A stretch of DNA of 64,000 nucleotides, taken from NCBI GenBank assembly GCA_003446015.1, contig DMBU01000108.1, positions 1 to 64,000 of the forward strand, read 5' to 3'. Each line of letters starts with the position of its first letter. The first letter of the stretch is position 1. This document shows positions 51,322-60,146 of this stretch, one piece after another. The notes under the pieces were generated by a model. It saw only the letters and a program-made list of their open reading frames with translations, was not told the origin of the DNA and did no database searches. Both the position numbers and the translations under genes were made by a program. The DNA comes from Bacteroidales bacterium (GTDB lineage: Bacteria; Bacteroidota; Bacteroidia; Bacteroidales; UBA12077).

Positions 51322-51774
51322 CTATTTTGGTAACAGCCCAAAAATTTTCCAAATTGTTTTATGAAATTTATGGATACTATTTACCGGATTAGCAAACATA
51401 AAAATACATTCCTTTTCAATTAAATCAATATTGTTTTCTTTAGCTATAGTTGCTGATTCTTTTGTGTTTGCTGTTTGTTGAATCCAAATGTGCTTAATCC
51501 CTTTTTTTGCTGCCTGTTTTAAAATTTCATCTGTCGATGATTTTGGAGTTACAATAAATAGTTTTTCGTATTCACCCGGGATGTCTGCAACGGATTTATA
51601 ACATTTTATTCCTTTGAGTTCATCCAATTTAGGATTTATGGGACAAATGTCATATCCCTTTTGTTTTAATTCGTTAAATATTGCATAACCAAATTTCTTA
51701 GTATTCGCTGAAACACCAGCAATAGCCATTTTTTTTGGTGCTAAAAATTCCTCAATACTTTGTTTTTTGCTCAT
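51322..51774 (-). CDS. CoA-binding domain protein (YccU-like)
   Basis: A 150-residue Rossmann-fold protein of the CoA_binding_2 family. The start MAIAGVSANTKKFGYAIFNE and YDICPINPKLDELKGIKCYK carry the nucleotide-binding glycine loop and the ribose strand; KLFIVTPKSSTDEILKQA and HIWIQQTANT complete the fold. It resembles E. coli YccU, function unknown, possibly a CoA-dependent regulator. Confidence 0.85.
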   Translation of the reverse strand: MSKKQSIEEFLAPKKMAIAGVSANTKKFGYAIFNELKQKGYDICPINPKLDELKGIKCYKSVADIPGEYEKLFIVTPKSSTDEILKQAAKKGIKHIWIQQTANTKESATIAKENNIDLIEKECIFMFANPVNSIHKFHKTIWKIFGLLPK

Positions 51775-51951
51775 AATTTAATGTTTTAGAATTAATTTCT
51801 TTGAAAAATTCTCATAACAAATTTAATTATAAAAACATGAGGTATAAAACCTCATGCTAATATTTCAACCAATAACAATTTTATTTTGTGTATTTATCCA
51901 GGATACGATCAGTAATTATTATCATTCCAACAATTAGAAAGTAAATGAAAA

Positions 51952-52596
51952 TTATTTTTCAATTTCCTCAAATTCTTTTAAATAGGATTTCAATTTATCA
52001 AGATGTTGCTTATATAACCGTTTATTTATATACTGAGAAAAGGGAATCATAAAAGCACTTCCTATAATCATTATTAGTATCATCTTTACAACCATTCTTG
52101 TTTCCATTGTTAGAAATAATTCTGCGAAATCTTTTTCTCCAGCAGCAACAGAAAGGCCCATTAGCATTCCAAAAGCAAACGAGAAAGGGATGATAATAAA
52201 TTTAGCAAAGCTGCTCATATTAAAATTAACATATTTTTCAATATCGCGAATAGTTTTATCTAATGCTGGTTTTAGTTGATCTGAAGAAATTACGGTTTTT
52301 CTTATTCTATAATAATTTCTCCACGTGAAAGAAATAGTCCAGCCAAGAAATAAAATAGCAACTGGAATAAAATATATTTTATATGAAAAGTTAAGAAAAA
52401 TAAACAAGCATATAATGATTCCAAGAAACATTGGAATTCCAAGAATAAGTTCAAATCTGTAACTCCTTTTTATTTTATTTAATGCAGTATTTGATTTGCT
52501 CCCTATTTTTAATCTGGTTTCAAGTTCTTCCTTATTTAGAATTTCTGTATTCTTAAAGGAATTTTTCCATGTATTTTTTATTTCGTCAAATTCCAT
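51952..52596 (-). CDS. Integral membrane protein paired with an ECF sigma factor
   Basis: About 214 residues from ATG at 52596 (MEFDEIKNTW). Four hydrophobic segments are visible (roughly 50-70, 75-95, 137-157 and 170-190 of the chain) after a charged, soluble N-terminus of about 45 residues. It overlaps the end of the sigma factor gene by 11-17 nt, so they are translationally coupled. The position suggests an anti-sigma or sensor role, but there is no zinc-finger anti-sigma motif, so this is inference only. Confidence 0.65.
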   Translation of the reverse strand: MEFDEIKNTWKNSFKNTEILNKEELETRLKIGSKSNTALNKIKRSYRFELILGIPMFLGIIICLFIFLNFSYKIYFIPVAILFLGWTISFTWRNYYRIRKTVISSDQLKPALDKTIRDIEKYVNFNMSSFAKFIIIPFSFAFGMLMGLSVAAGEKDFAELFLTMETRMVVKMILIMIIGSAFMIPFSQYINKRLYKQHLDKLKSYLKEFEEIEK

Positions 52597-53095
52597 ATTC
52601 AAGCTCCTTTAAAATCTTCTGTAATTTAGTTTTAATACGGTTAATTTTCACCCCAACATTCGAAACCGAAATACCAGATATTTCTGATATTTCTTCATAA
52701 CTATAATCATCCATGTATAACATAATAATCGCTTTTTCTGCATTATTCAGCTTATTTATTGCTTTTTGAACTAACTCTATCCGGTCTTCTTTTTCTTTAT
52801 ATGATTCATCCTCAGGAATATGTGCAGGCAAATCTGAAATAGAATCCTCATTAACTTTTTGATCTTTACGAAATTGAGCAATAGCTGTATTTAATGCTAC
52901 CCGATACATCCAGGTCGAAAATTTTGATTGCCTATTGAATGTCGGAAATGATTGCCAAAGCTGTACCAAAATATCCTGAAAAAGATCTTGCTGACACTCT
53001 TCTTTATCGCAATACATCCTGGATACTTTATAAATTATTCCCTGATGCTTTTCGATTAAAGAAACAAATTCTTCTTTTAAGTTTAATTTCGTCAA
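52586..53095 (-). CDS. ECF-type RNA polymerase sigma factor
   Basis: A 169-residue sigma-70-family factor with region 2 (about 10-75: LYKVSRMYCDKEECQQDLFQDILVQLW, FSTWMYRVALNTAI) and region 4 (about 110-165: AIIMLYMDDYSYEEISEISG, VGVKINRIKTKLQKIL), and no region 1 or 3. It directs the polymerase to a specialised set of promoters. A four-helix membrane protein gene overlaps its 3' end. The stimulus is unknown. Confidence 0.9.
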   Translation of the reverse strand: MTKLNLKEEFVSLIEKHQGIIYKVSRMYCDKEECQQDLFQDILVQLWQSFPTFNRQSKFSTWMYRVALNTAIAQFRKDQKVNEDSISDLPAHIPEDESYKEKEDRIELVQKAINKLNNAEKAIIMLYMDDYSYEEISEISGISVSNVGVKINRIKTKLQKILKELEYGI

Positions 53096-53175
53096 CTCTT
53101 ATGAATTTTACTTTTTCTGAAAAGTTAGTTGAAAAAAGACATCAAATATTACATTAAAGATTAAAAATAATAGTC

Positions 53176-53754
53176 CTAATTATTTTGCATCCTTACTGAT
53201 TTAATCTTAAGAGGCTCAATGAGCATTTGCCCGTTGGTTGACAAATTCTGTATTTTTTTTACGATTTCCATTCCCTCTATGACTTTTCCAAATGCAGCAA
53301 ATCCTTGCCCATCTGGATTTCGTTTACCTCCATAATCCAACTCTGGTTGATCGCCAATACAAATGAAAAATTCTGAGCTGGCAGAACCTGGCTCTGCTCT
53401 GGCCATTGAGATAGATCCATCTTTATGCAGTATGCCTGTTTCATATGTTGTCTCGTGCTGAATTGGAGGGAATGGAGATTCTTCAACATCAAAGCCCAGA
53501 CCTCCCTGTATAACTTCAATTTTTATTTCGTTATCAGGTTGATTATCCAATCTTACAACACGGTAAAAATGAGCTCCTTCGAGTTTATTATTTTCGATAT
53601 ATTTAATAAAATTTGTGCATGTAACTGGAGCCTTATCCTGATAAAGCTCAGCAATGATTGACCCTAATTCTGTGTTTATTTCAATTTTAATATTTTGACC
53701 AAATCCCTTGATCATGGGAAATAATAAAATAATTGAAAGCAGGATTTTTCTCAT
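53176..53754 (-). CDS. Cyclophilin-type peptidyl-prolyl isomerase, exported
   Basis: A 192-residue protein with a signal peptide (1-19, ending GFGQN) and a cyclophilin domain: GSIIAELYQDKAPVTCTNFI, FYRVVR, GGLGFDVE, GSISMARAEPGSASSEFFIC (catalytic region), AAFGKVIEGMEIVKKI. It isomerises proline bonds in the periplasm. It is divergent from the double UvrA gene. Confidence 0.93.
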   Translation of the reverse strand: MRKILLSIILLFPMIKGFGQNIKIEINTELGSIIAELYQDKAPVTCTNFIKYIENNKLEGAHFYRVVRLDNQPDNEIKIEVIQGGLGFDVEESPFPPIQHETTYETGILHKDGSISMARAEPGSASSEFFICIGDQPELDYGGKRNPDGQGFAAFGKVIEGMEIVKKIQNLSTNGQMLIEPLKIKSVRMQNN

Positions 53755-53815
53755 TTTAAATAATTTTTGATTTATACAGAATAAAAGTAAAAGTATTAAT
53801 AAAATTCAATTTCTC

Positions 53816-53823
53816 TATCTTTG
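53816..53823 (+). promoter_or_regulatory. -7 box (TATCTTTG) of the double uvrA gene
   Basis: A full match to TAnnTTTG, identical to the methionine promoter box, 18 nt before the ATG. No clear -33 TTTG is visible. Confidence 0.5.
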
Positions 53824-53841
53824 TAATTCAAATTAAAACAG

Positions 53842-56800
53842 ATGCAACTAAAGGATCAGCACTATATAAAAATTGAAAAAGCCGGAGAGCATAACCTTAA
53901 AAATATAAGCTTACAAATTCCTCATCACCAGATTACCTGTTTTACCGGAGTTTCCGGTTCTGGCAAATCTTCCCTGGTTTATGATATTATTTGTAAAGAA
54001 AGTCAGCGCCGGTATTTTGAGTCTTTTTCTTCGTATGCCCGGCAATTTTTAGGTAAAATGAATCATCCCGAAGTGGAGCATATTGAGGGTTTAATGCCGG
54101 CCATTTCGGTTGATCAAAAAACAGTGAATAAAAGTCCCCGCTCTACGGTTGGAACAATGAGTGAATTGTATGACTATCTGAGATTGCTATTTGCACGAAC
54201 AGGTGAAAAATCAAATCAGTTCAATGATTTAAAACTTTCACGAAGCCTGTTTTCTTTTAATAATCCTGATGGATCATGCCCCAAATGTAAAGGATTAGGT
54301 GTTGAAGATCAGATTGATCCTGAACTTTTAATCAAAGATCCAAAAAAAAGTTTGAGGCAGGGAGCATTAAAAATTACCACTCCATCGGGTTATACAATTT
54401 ATTCGCAGGTTACCATTGATGTAATGAATCAGGTTTGTGAATCGGAAGGATTTCATGTTGATATTCCTTGGGAAGATTTAACCGCCAAGCAAAAAAATAT
54501 CATCTTAAACGGAAGCAATAAAATAAAAATTCCGTTTGGAAAACACACGCTCGAATCAAGAATGAAATGGAGCGGAATAACTGCAAAACCGCGCGAAGAA
54601 GGATTTTACAAAGGCATTTTACCTATCATGGAAAACATTCTCAGGGTTGATCGCAATCCGAATATTCTTCGCTTTGCAAAAACAGTGAAATGCAGCTTAT
54701 GTAATGGACAAAGACTAAACAAAAAAGCGCTATCGGTAAAATTAAATAATAAAAGCATTGCTGATTTTTCAGAATTATCGATTGGTAATCTTACAGAATC
54801 ACTTAGAAACATTTCTTTCCCGAAAAATCAAGCTCCAATAGCACAAGTTATAATTGAAAAAATTGCTGAGCGATGCGAAATAATGCAAAAACTGGGTTTA
54901 GGATATTTGCAACTTTCAAGAGAATCTACAACGCTTTCAGGAGGCGAAGCCCAAAGAATAAGGCTGGCAACTCAAATTGGGAATGGTTTACGGGGAATCT
55001 TATATATTCTTGATGAACCATCTGCAGGACTTCATCCGGCCGACAATGCTAAAATGATTGGTGTAATGAAAGCTTTACGCGATCAGGGAAATACAGTACT
55101 TGTTGTTGAACATGATGCTGATACCATGTTAAATTCTGATCAGATTATTGATATAGGTCCTTATGCCGGAAAAAACGGAGGAAAAATTCTGTTTAATGAA
55201 AAAACTGAAAATCTGAATTCAGTTTCCTGTAAAGAGAGTGAAACTTTAAAATATTTAACAAAAATAGAACCAGAACCACCGAATAAGAAAGACTTACAAA
55301 ATAAATGGTTAGGTATTTCAGGAGCAAGTTTACATAATTTAAAAAATATTGATGCTAACTTTCGTTTACATGCATTAAATGTTGTAACAGGAGTTTCCGG
55401 TGCCGGAAAATCAAGCCTGATATTTGATGTCTTAGGAAAATATTATGAACAAATACTTTCGGGTAACCCTTCCCAAAATAATAACTTTAAAGAAATATAT
55501 TCCGATAGTAAAATCCACAAGCTTATAGAAATAGACCAATCTCCAATTGGCCGAACGCCAAGAAGCAATCCGGCAACATATACAAAGCTTTTTGATTTAA
55601 TAAGAAATCTGTTTGCAAATCAGGAAGAATCTAAAAAGCAAAAATGGAATCAGGGTCATTTTTCTTTTAACACAAAAGGAGGTCGTTGTGAAACCTGCGA
55701 GGGTGCTGGTTATATTCAAACCGGAATGCATTTTTTAAGTAATGTGGAAACCATTTGTGAAGCCTGCGATGGAAAAAGATACGATACCGAAACTCTTCAA
55801 GTTAAATACCGGGGGAAAAATATATCAGAAGTACTGGAGATGGAGATTTCAGATGCTCTTGGTTTTTTTCAGGATGAACCACAAATAAACCATTATCTTT
55901 CAACATTACAAAAGCTGGGCCTTGGTTATTTATCTCTGGGTCAATCGGCAACAACGCTTTCCGGCGGCGAAGCTCAAAGGTTAAAGCTTGCGTCAGAGCT
56001 GGTAAAACCAACTAAGCCTCACACACTTTATCTTTTCGATGAACCTACAACAGGGCTGCATTCATACGATATTTCAATTTTAATTGATGCTTTACACGAT
56101 CTTACTAAAAATAATCATACAATAATTGTTATTGAGCACGAAGCTCAGATTATTAAAAACGCTGATCACGTTGTTGATTTGGGTCCTGAAGGAGGAGACA
56201 AAGGTGGAGAACTTATTTTTTCGGGATCTTATAAAGAACTTCTCCATTGTAAAAATTCTCTTACAGCCAATGCTTTAACCACAGAGAAATCATTTCAGTT
56301 TGAAGAAGATAAAAATCTTCAGGAAATAATACATGCACCTATTATTTTAAATGGTATAAATACTCATAATTTAAAAAATATTAGTGTTGAAATTCCACGA
56401 AACAAATTAACTGTGCTTACGGGTGTTAGCGGTAGCGGGAAATCTTCCTTAGCTTTTGATACTTTATTTGCAGAAGGCCAGTTTCGGTTTACAGAAAGTT
56501 TTTCGACCTATACCCGAAGTTTAATTCAGCAAAAATCCAGACCTGATATTTTAGAATGTAAAGGATTAACACCAACCATTGCCATTGATAATAAATCAAT
56601 TACAAAAAATCCGGGAGCAACCGTAGGGACAATTTCAGGATTATACGATTTATACAGATTAATTTTTTCAAGGATATCTAAGGATCAGGAAGGGAAAACC
56701 TGTACTGTTCTGTCAAATCATTTTTCGTTTAATCATCAGGCCGGAGCTTGTCCTGTATGCAATGGTTTAGGTTTTCAGCTCACCTGCGATTCCAATAAGT

Positions 56801-58701
56801 TAATCACAAATCCTGAACTTGCATTAAATAATGGTGCCATGAAAGGATCAAAACCCGGACAATTTTATGGCGATCCGTTCGGACAGTACATGGCAATTCT
56901 CGCTGAAGCCGGAAAGTCTCAAAATATAAATTTCGATCTCTCATGGAACGAGCTAAGTGATAAAGCAAAAGAAGTTGCTCTTTTGGGAACAGGAGAAACC
57001 GAATATCAGGTTAACTGGAACTACAAACGTAAAAAAAGAGAAGGAACACATCAGTTTAATAGCAAGTGGCCCGGACTCATTTATTATATTAATGATGAGT
57101 ATTTTAGAAAACATGATAAACAGGGAGGCGAATCACTTACGGTATTAATGAAAGAAGTTCAGTGTTCTGCATGCCATGGAGCCCGCCTGAATGAGGACGT
57201 ATTAAAATATAAAATTGCAGATAAAAATATTGCTGAGTTATCATCACTCGAGGCAAAAGAATCTATTCTGTTTTTCGAAAACTTAAAAAACAGCTTATCG
57301 CAAAAAGACTATACTATTGCATCAGAAATTCTGAAATCGTGCATGTTCAAACTAAATGCACTGATCAATATCGGGTTAGGCTATTTAAGTGCAAACAGAA
57401 GCACAATGACTCTTTCAGGTGGCGAAGGTCGCAGATTAAGACTTATTTCGCATTTAGGTGGCGAATTAATTGGAATAACTTATGTTCTGGATGAGCCAAC
57501 CGTTGGATTGCATTCGAAAGACACAAAAAATCTTATTGAACTAATTAAAAAACTTTCTGAGAAAAATACGGTTGTTGTAGTTGAACACGATGAAGAACTC
57601 ATAAAATCGGCAGATCACATTATAGAGTTAGGTCCCGGAGCCGGAATTGAAGGCGGAAATATTGTTGCTCAGGGTGAAATAAATGATTTTATTAAGAATA
57701 AAAATTCGCTTACTTCAACCTATTTACAAAACGACTACCACTTAAATTTTCCAAAGAATAAGCTTCAGTTACAATTCGGGGTTGAGATAAATTCGGCCAC
57801 AGCAAACAATTTAAAAAATATTAATCTGAATCTACCTTTAAATGGTATTACCGTTTTTTCAGGGGTTTCAGGAAGCGGAAAATCGAGTCTCCTTTTTAAT
57901 GTAATAGCAGAATCGGCTGCTGCAAAACGTGCTGTAAATTGTGAAAAAATTAATGGATTAGAAAATTTCAGTTCCATCGTAAGAATGGATCAGTCAGCCA
58001 TTGGTAAAAATCCAATGAGTACTCCACTTACTTTTCTTCATTTATTTGATCAAGTTAGAGATTTATTCGCAAACACAGATTTAGCACTAAAAAAGAAATT
58101 TAAAAAATCTGATTTCTCATATAACACTAAAGGCGGGAGATGCGAAACCTGCAAAGGACAGGGACAACTTAAAGTTTCGATGGATTTCCTTTCGGATGTT
58201 TGGGTTAGCTGTTCTGTTTGCAACGGAAAGAGATTTACAGACGAGGTACTTGGTATAAAATGGAATAAAAAATCTATATCAGAGATTTTAGAACTAACCG
58301 TAAAAGAAGCTTCAGTGACTTTCAGAACAGAAGAAAAATTACATTTTGCTTTCGAATTACTTTCTGATTTAGGATTAGGACATTTAAAATTAGGTCAATC
58401 GGCAACTACTCTTTCGGGTGGAGAAGCTCAGCGAATAAAACTAGCAAAAGAATTGCTCAAAAGAACAACAGACATCCGCATGCAGGCAAAGCAGAAATGT
58501 TTGTATTTGCTCGATGAACCAACAACCGGTTTACACTTTTATGATATTGAAAAACTGCTAATAGTGCTTTCGGAACTAAGAGATAAAGGTCATGCTTTAT
58601 ATATTATTGAACATCATCCGTGGCTACTGAGATTTGCTGATTATGTAGTAGAATTAGGACCTGAAGGTGGTGATAAGGGAGGATATTTGCAAAAATCCTG
58701 A
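53842..58701 (+). CDS. Tandem double UvrA-like ATPase (UvrA2 type)
   Basis: At 1619 residues this is two UvrA-like units of about 820 and 790 residues in one chain. Four Walker A motifs (GVSGSGKSS or GVSGAGKSS at about 36, 516, 860 and 1340), four ABC signatures (TLSGGEAQR three times, TLSGGEGRR once), four Walker B motifs (DEPSAGLH, DEPTTGLH, DEPTVGLH, DEPTTGLH) and the later CETCEGAG...CEACDGKR-type zinc fingers are present. In both halves the YDYLRLLFAR / YDLYRLIFSR helix runs straight to FSFNxxxGxCPxCxGLG, so the UvrB-binding insertion and first zinc pair of normal UvrA are missing. This fits UvrA2/DrrC-like proteins for damage or drug tolerance. It is monocistronic, with a TATCTTTG box. 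Confidence 0.9.
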   Translation: MQLKDQHYIKIEKAGEHNLKNISLQIPHHQITCFTGVSGSGKSSLVYDIICKESQRRYFESFSSYARQFLGKMNHPEVEHIEGLMPAISVDQKTVNKSPRSTVGTMSELYDYLRLLFARTGEKSNQFNDLKLSRSLFSFNNPDGSCPKCKGLGVEDQIDPELLIKDPKKSLRQGALKITTPSGYTIYSQVTIDVMNQVCESEGFHVDIPWEDLTAKQKNIILNGSNKIKIPFGKHTLESRMKWSGITAKPREEGFYKGILPIMENILRVDRNPNILRFAKTVKCSLCNGQRLNKKALSVKLNNKSIADFSELSIGNLTESLRNISFPKNQAPIAQVIIEKIAERCEIMQKLGLGYLQLSRESTTLSGGEAQRIRLATQIGNGLRGILYILDEPSAGLHPADNAKMIGVMKALRDQGNTVLVVEHDADTMLNSDQIIDIGPYAGKNGGKILFNEKTENLNSVSCKESETLKYLTKIEPEPPNKKDLQNKWLGISGASLHNLKNIDANFRLHALNVVTGVSGAGKSSLIFDVLGKYYEQILSGNPSQNNNFKEIYSDSKIHKLIEIDQSPIGRTPRSNPATYTKLFDLIRNLFANQEESKKQKWNQGHFSFNTKGGRCETCEGAGYIQTGMHFLSNVETICEACDGKRYDTETLQVKYRGKNISEVLEMEISDALGFFQDEPQINHYLSTLQKLGLGYLSLGQSATTLSGGEAQRLKLASELVKPTKPHTLYLFDEPTTGLHSYDISILIDALHDLTKNNHTIIVIEHEAQIIKNADHVVDLGPEGGDKGGELIFSGSYKELLHCKNSLTANALTTEKSFQFEEDKNLQEIIHAPIILNGINTHNLKNISVEIPRNKLTVLTGVSGSGKSSLAFDTLFAEGQFRFTESFSTYTRSLIQQKSRPDILECKGLTPTIAIDNKSITKNPGATVGTISGLYDLYRLIFSRISKDQEGKTCTVLSNHFSFNHQAGACPVCNGLGFQLTCDSNKLITNPELALNNGAMKGSKPGQFYGDPFGQYMAILAEAGKSQNINFDLSWNELSDKAKEVALLGTGETEYQVNWNYKRKKREGTHQFNSKWPGLIYYINDEYFRKHDKQGGESLTVLMKEVQCSACHGARLNEDVLKYKIADKNIAELSSLEAKESILFFENLKNSLSQKDYTIASEILKSCMFKLNALINIGLGYLSANRSTMTLSGGEGRRLRLISHLGGELIGITYVLDEPTVGLHSKDTKNLIELIKKLSEKNTVVVVEHDEELIKSADHIIELGPGAGIEGGNIVAQGEINDFIKNKNSLTSTYLQNDYHLNFPKNKLQLQFGVEINSATANNLKNINLNLPLNGITVFSGVSGSGKSSLLFNVIAESAAAKRAVNCEKINGLENFSSIVRMDQSAIGKNPMSTPLTFLHLFDQVRDLFANTDLALKKKFKKSDFSYNTKGGRCETCKGQGQLKVSMDFLSDVWVSCSVCNGKRFTDEVLGIKWNKKSISEILELTVKEASVTFRTEEKLHFAFELLSDLGLGHLKLGQSATTLSGGEAQRIKLAKELLKRTTDIRMQAKQKCLYLLDEPTTGLHFYDIEKLLIVLSELRDKGHALYIIEHHPWLLRFADYVVELGPEGGDKGGYLQKS

Positions 58702-58743
58702 GAATTTAAATAAAATGATAAATAAAGCATAATTATTTTTTCT

Positions 58744-58766
58744 CGCAAAGCCGCAGAGTCGCAAAG
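58744..58766. repeat. CGCAAAGCCGCAGAGTCGCAAAG repeat
   Basis: A run of 8-nt steps (CGCAAAGC, CGCAGAGT, CGCAAAG) between the double uvrA and the next minus gene. Same family as 9318, 36503 and 37407. Confidence 0.5.
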
Positions 58767-58775
58767 AAAAAGAAC

Positions 58776-59150
58776 CTAAGTCTGTCCTTTTTCTTTAAAA
58801 TAGGTTCTGATTAATACTTTTTTGAGCTCCCTTTCAAGAATTTTGTGAGTTACAATTTCGGGAATAGTTTCAAACTGATAATCCGGATCGTTTTTGGAGA
58901 GTTCTTTTTCGCTTAAATCAATCTGATAAAGCAATGCCATTAACTTTTCGGAATCGGTACTTAGTAATTTATCAATATAAACCTTCAATTGATTAAATAA
59001 CTCTTCGTATGCAAAAACGACATTCCCCGAAAATTCAACATCCATTCCAAACATAGCAAAGTCTTTACGAACCTGCTCTGCCGTTAACAAAACAAATTTT
59101 TCTTCCTTTTTTGATCGTTCAAGCTGACTTTTGCTAATTAGCTGACCCAT
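58776..59150 (-). CDS. Uncharacterised 124-residue protein
   Basis: I do not recognise a family. The protein is soluble and helical, without signal peptide or membrane segment: VLLTAEQVRKDFAMFGMDVE, FAYEELFNQLKVYIDKLL, then SEKELSKNDPDYQFETIPEI and a basic helix ILERELKKVLIRTYFKEK at the end. It overlaps the following DUF4837 gene by 17 nt on the same strand, so it is translated with the envelope cluster of DUF4837 and the lytic transglycosylase. It may be a cytoplasmic partner of that module. Confidence 0.65.
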   Translation of the reverse strand: MGQLISKSQLERSKKEEKFVLLTAEQVRKDFAMFGMDVEFSGNVVFAYEELFNQLKVYIDKLLSTDSEKLMALLYQIDLSEKELSKNDPDYQFETIPEIVTHKILERELKKVLIRTYFKEKGQT

Positions 59151-60135
59151 TAACAGGCATTTGTACTGAATTTAATATGGCCTCAACCTGACGCAAATAA
59201 TCTCTTTTATCAAACTGAGGAGCATAAATAAATCCATCTATATTGATCACTTTATTTTGTTTTTCATCAATCATTGCGAAGCTTATAAACGGACCTCCCA
59301 TAAAATCGTTTTCAACTTTCCATAAATTACGCAACTCAATTACATCAATATTATTTATTTTAATTTCTCGTCTAAACGGTGTTGATTCAGTTTCTACAGC
59401 CATATATGAACCTTCGTTAGGTCCGGGAACAAATCTTTTTGTAAACTGAGTTCTTTTTGCAAACAAATAATCTGTTGTTAACTCAACTTCAGGTTTATCG
59501 TATGAATAAATTAAAATGCCCTGCACCAGATCTCCCCGGCCTCGGTTTTCCATCCATATAAAATCAGTAGTATCAACATCAATTGTATATCCTCGTGGCA
59601 CAGTTAATCTAATTCCAAACTTATTTTCAATTCTATCGGCAATACCAATTTGTTGGTATTTTTTGTAATTCGTTGCATATCGTTCCATTTCCTTTTTAAA
59701 AATCCGATCAACAATCAAATCTCCTTTTTCGAGAATAATAGCTTCGAGACTACTTTCATCCGGAGCTATTACATTAACAACGATTTGTGGATTTGCCCAT
59801 ACATCATCCTGAACTAATATTTTAGCTTCGTGCAAATTTTTATCAATTTTTGCAAAAACAACGTTTCTGTGTGTTTTAAAGATATTTGAAAAAGCACTAA
59901 ACGGAATATGAATCAGGTCGAACATTGGTTCTTGCTGAGGTAATGCAGGATACTCCTGACTTAATTGCTTTTTAAATGCCATTCCTACATTTGAATCCCA
60001 TTGATCAGCTTCAATAACTAAAACAACTTCGCCCGATTTCCCTGTAACGTTGGGCAATAAAGCTGATTTATTTTTGTCTTTACATGACGATAACAAAATA
60101 GCAAATGCAATAATTGTAAGGCTAAGTTTTCTCAT
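59134..60135 (-). CDS. DUF4837 lipoprotein
   Basis: A 333-residue lipoprotein (lipobox LLSSC, Cys18; then KDKNKS). Family features include GEVVLVIEADQWDSNVG, FDLIHIPFSAFSNIFKTHRN and TVPRGYTIDVDTTDFIWMEN in the middle, and a C-terminal ILNSVQ. Bacteroidota-specific, role unknown; the acidic and beta-rich pattern suggests a periplasmic or outer-membrane lipoprotein. It sits 11 nt upstream (in the reading sense, after) the LysM lytic transglycosylase gene, implying a part in cell-wall or envelope work. Confidence 0.85.
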   Translation of the reverse strand: MRKLSLTIIAFAILLSSCKDKNKSALLPNVTGKSGEVVLVIEADQWDSNVGMAFKKQLSQEYPALPQQEPMFDLIHIPFSAFSNIFKTHRNVVFAKIDKNLHEAKILVQDDVWANPQIVVNVIAPDESSLEAIILEKGDLIVDRIFKKEMERYATNYKKYQQIGIADRIENKFGIRLTVPRGYTIDVDTTDFIWMENRGRGDLVQGILIYSYDKPEVELTTDYLFAKRTQFTKRFVPGPNEGSYMAVETESTPFRREIKINNIDVIELRNLWKVENDFMGGPFISFAMIDEKQNKVINIDGFIYAPQFDKRDYLRQVEAILNSVQMPVNGSAN

Positions 60136-60146
60136 AATAAATTGGA

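Noticed and set aside
54606..54812. Minus-strand frames within the double uvrA
   Set aside because: All are antisense shadows of a strongly conserved ATPase.
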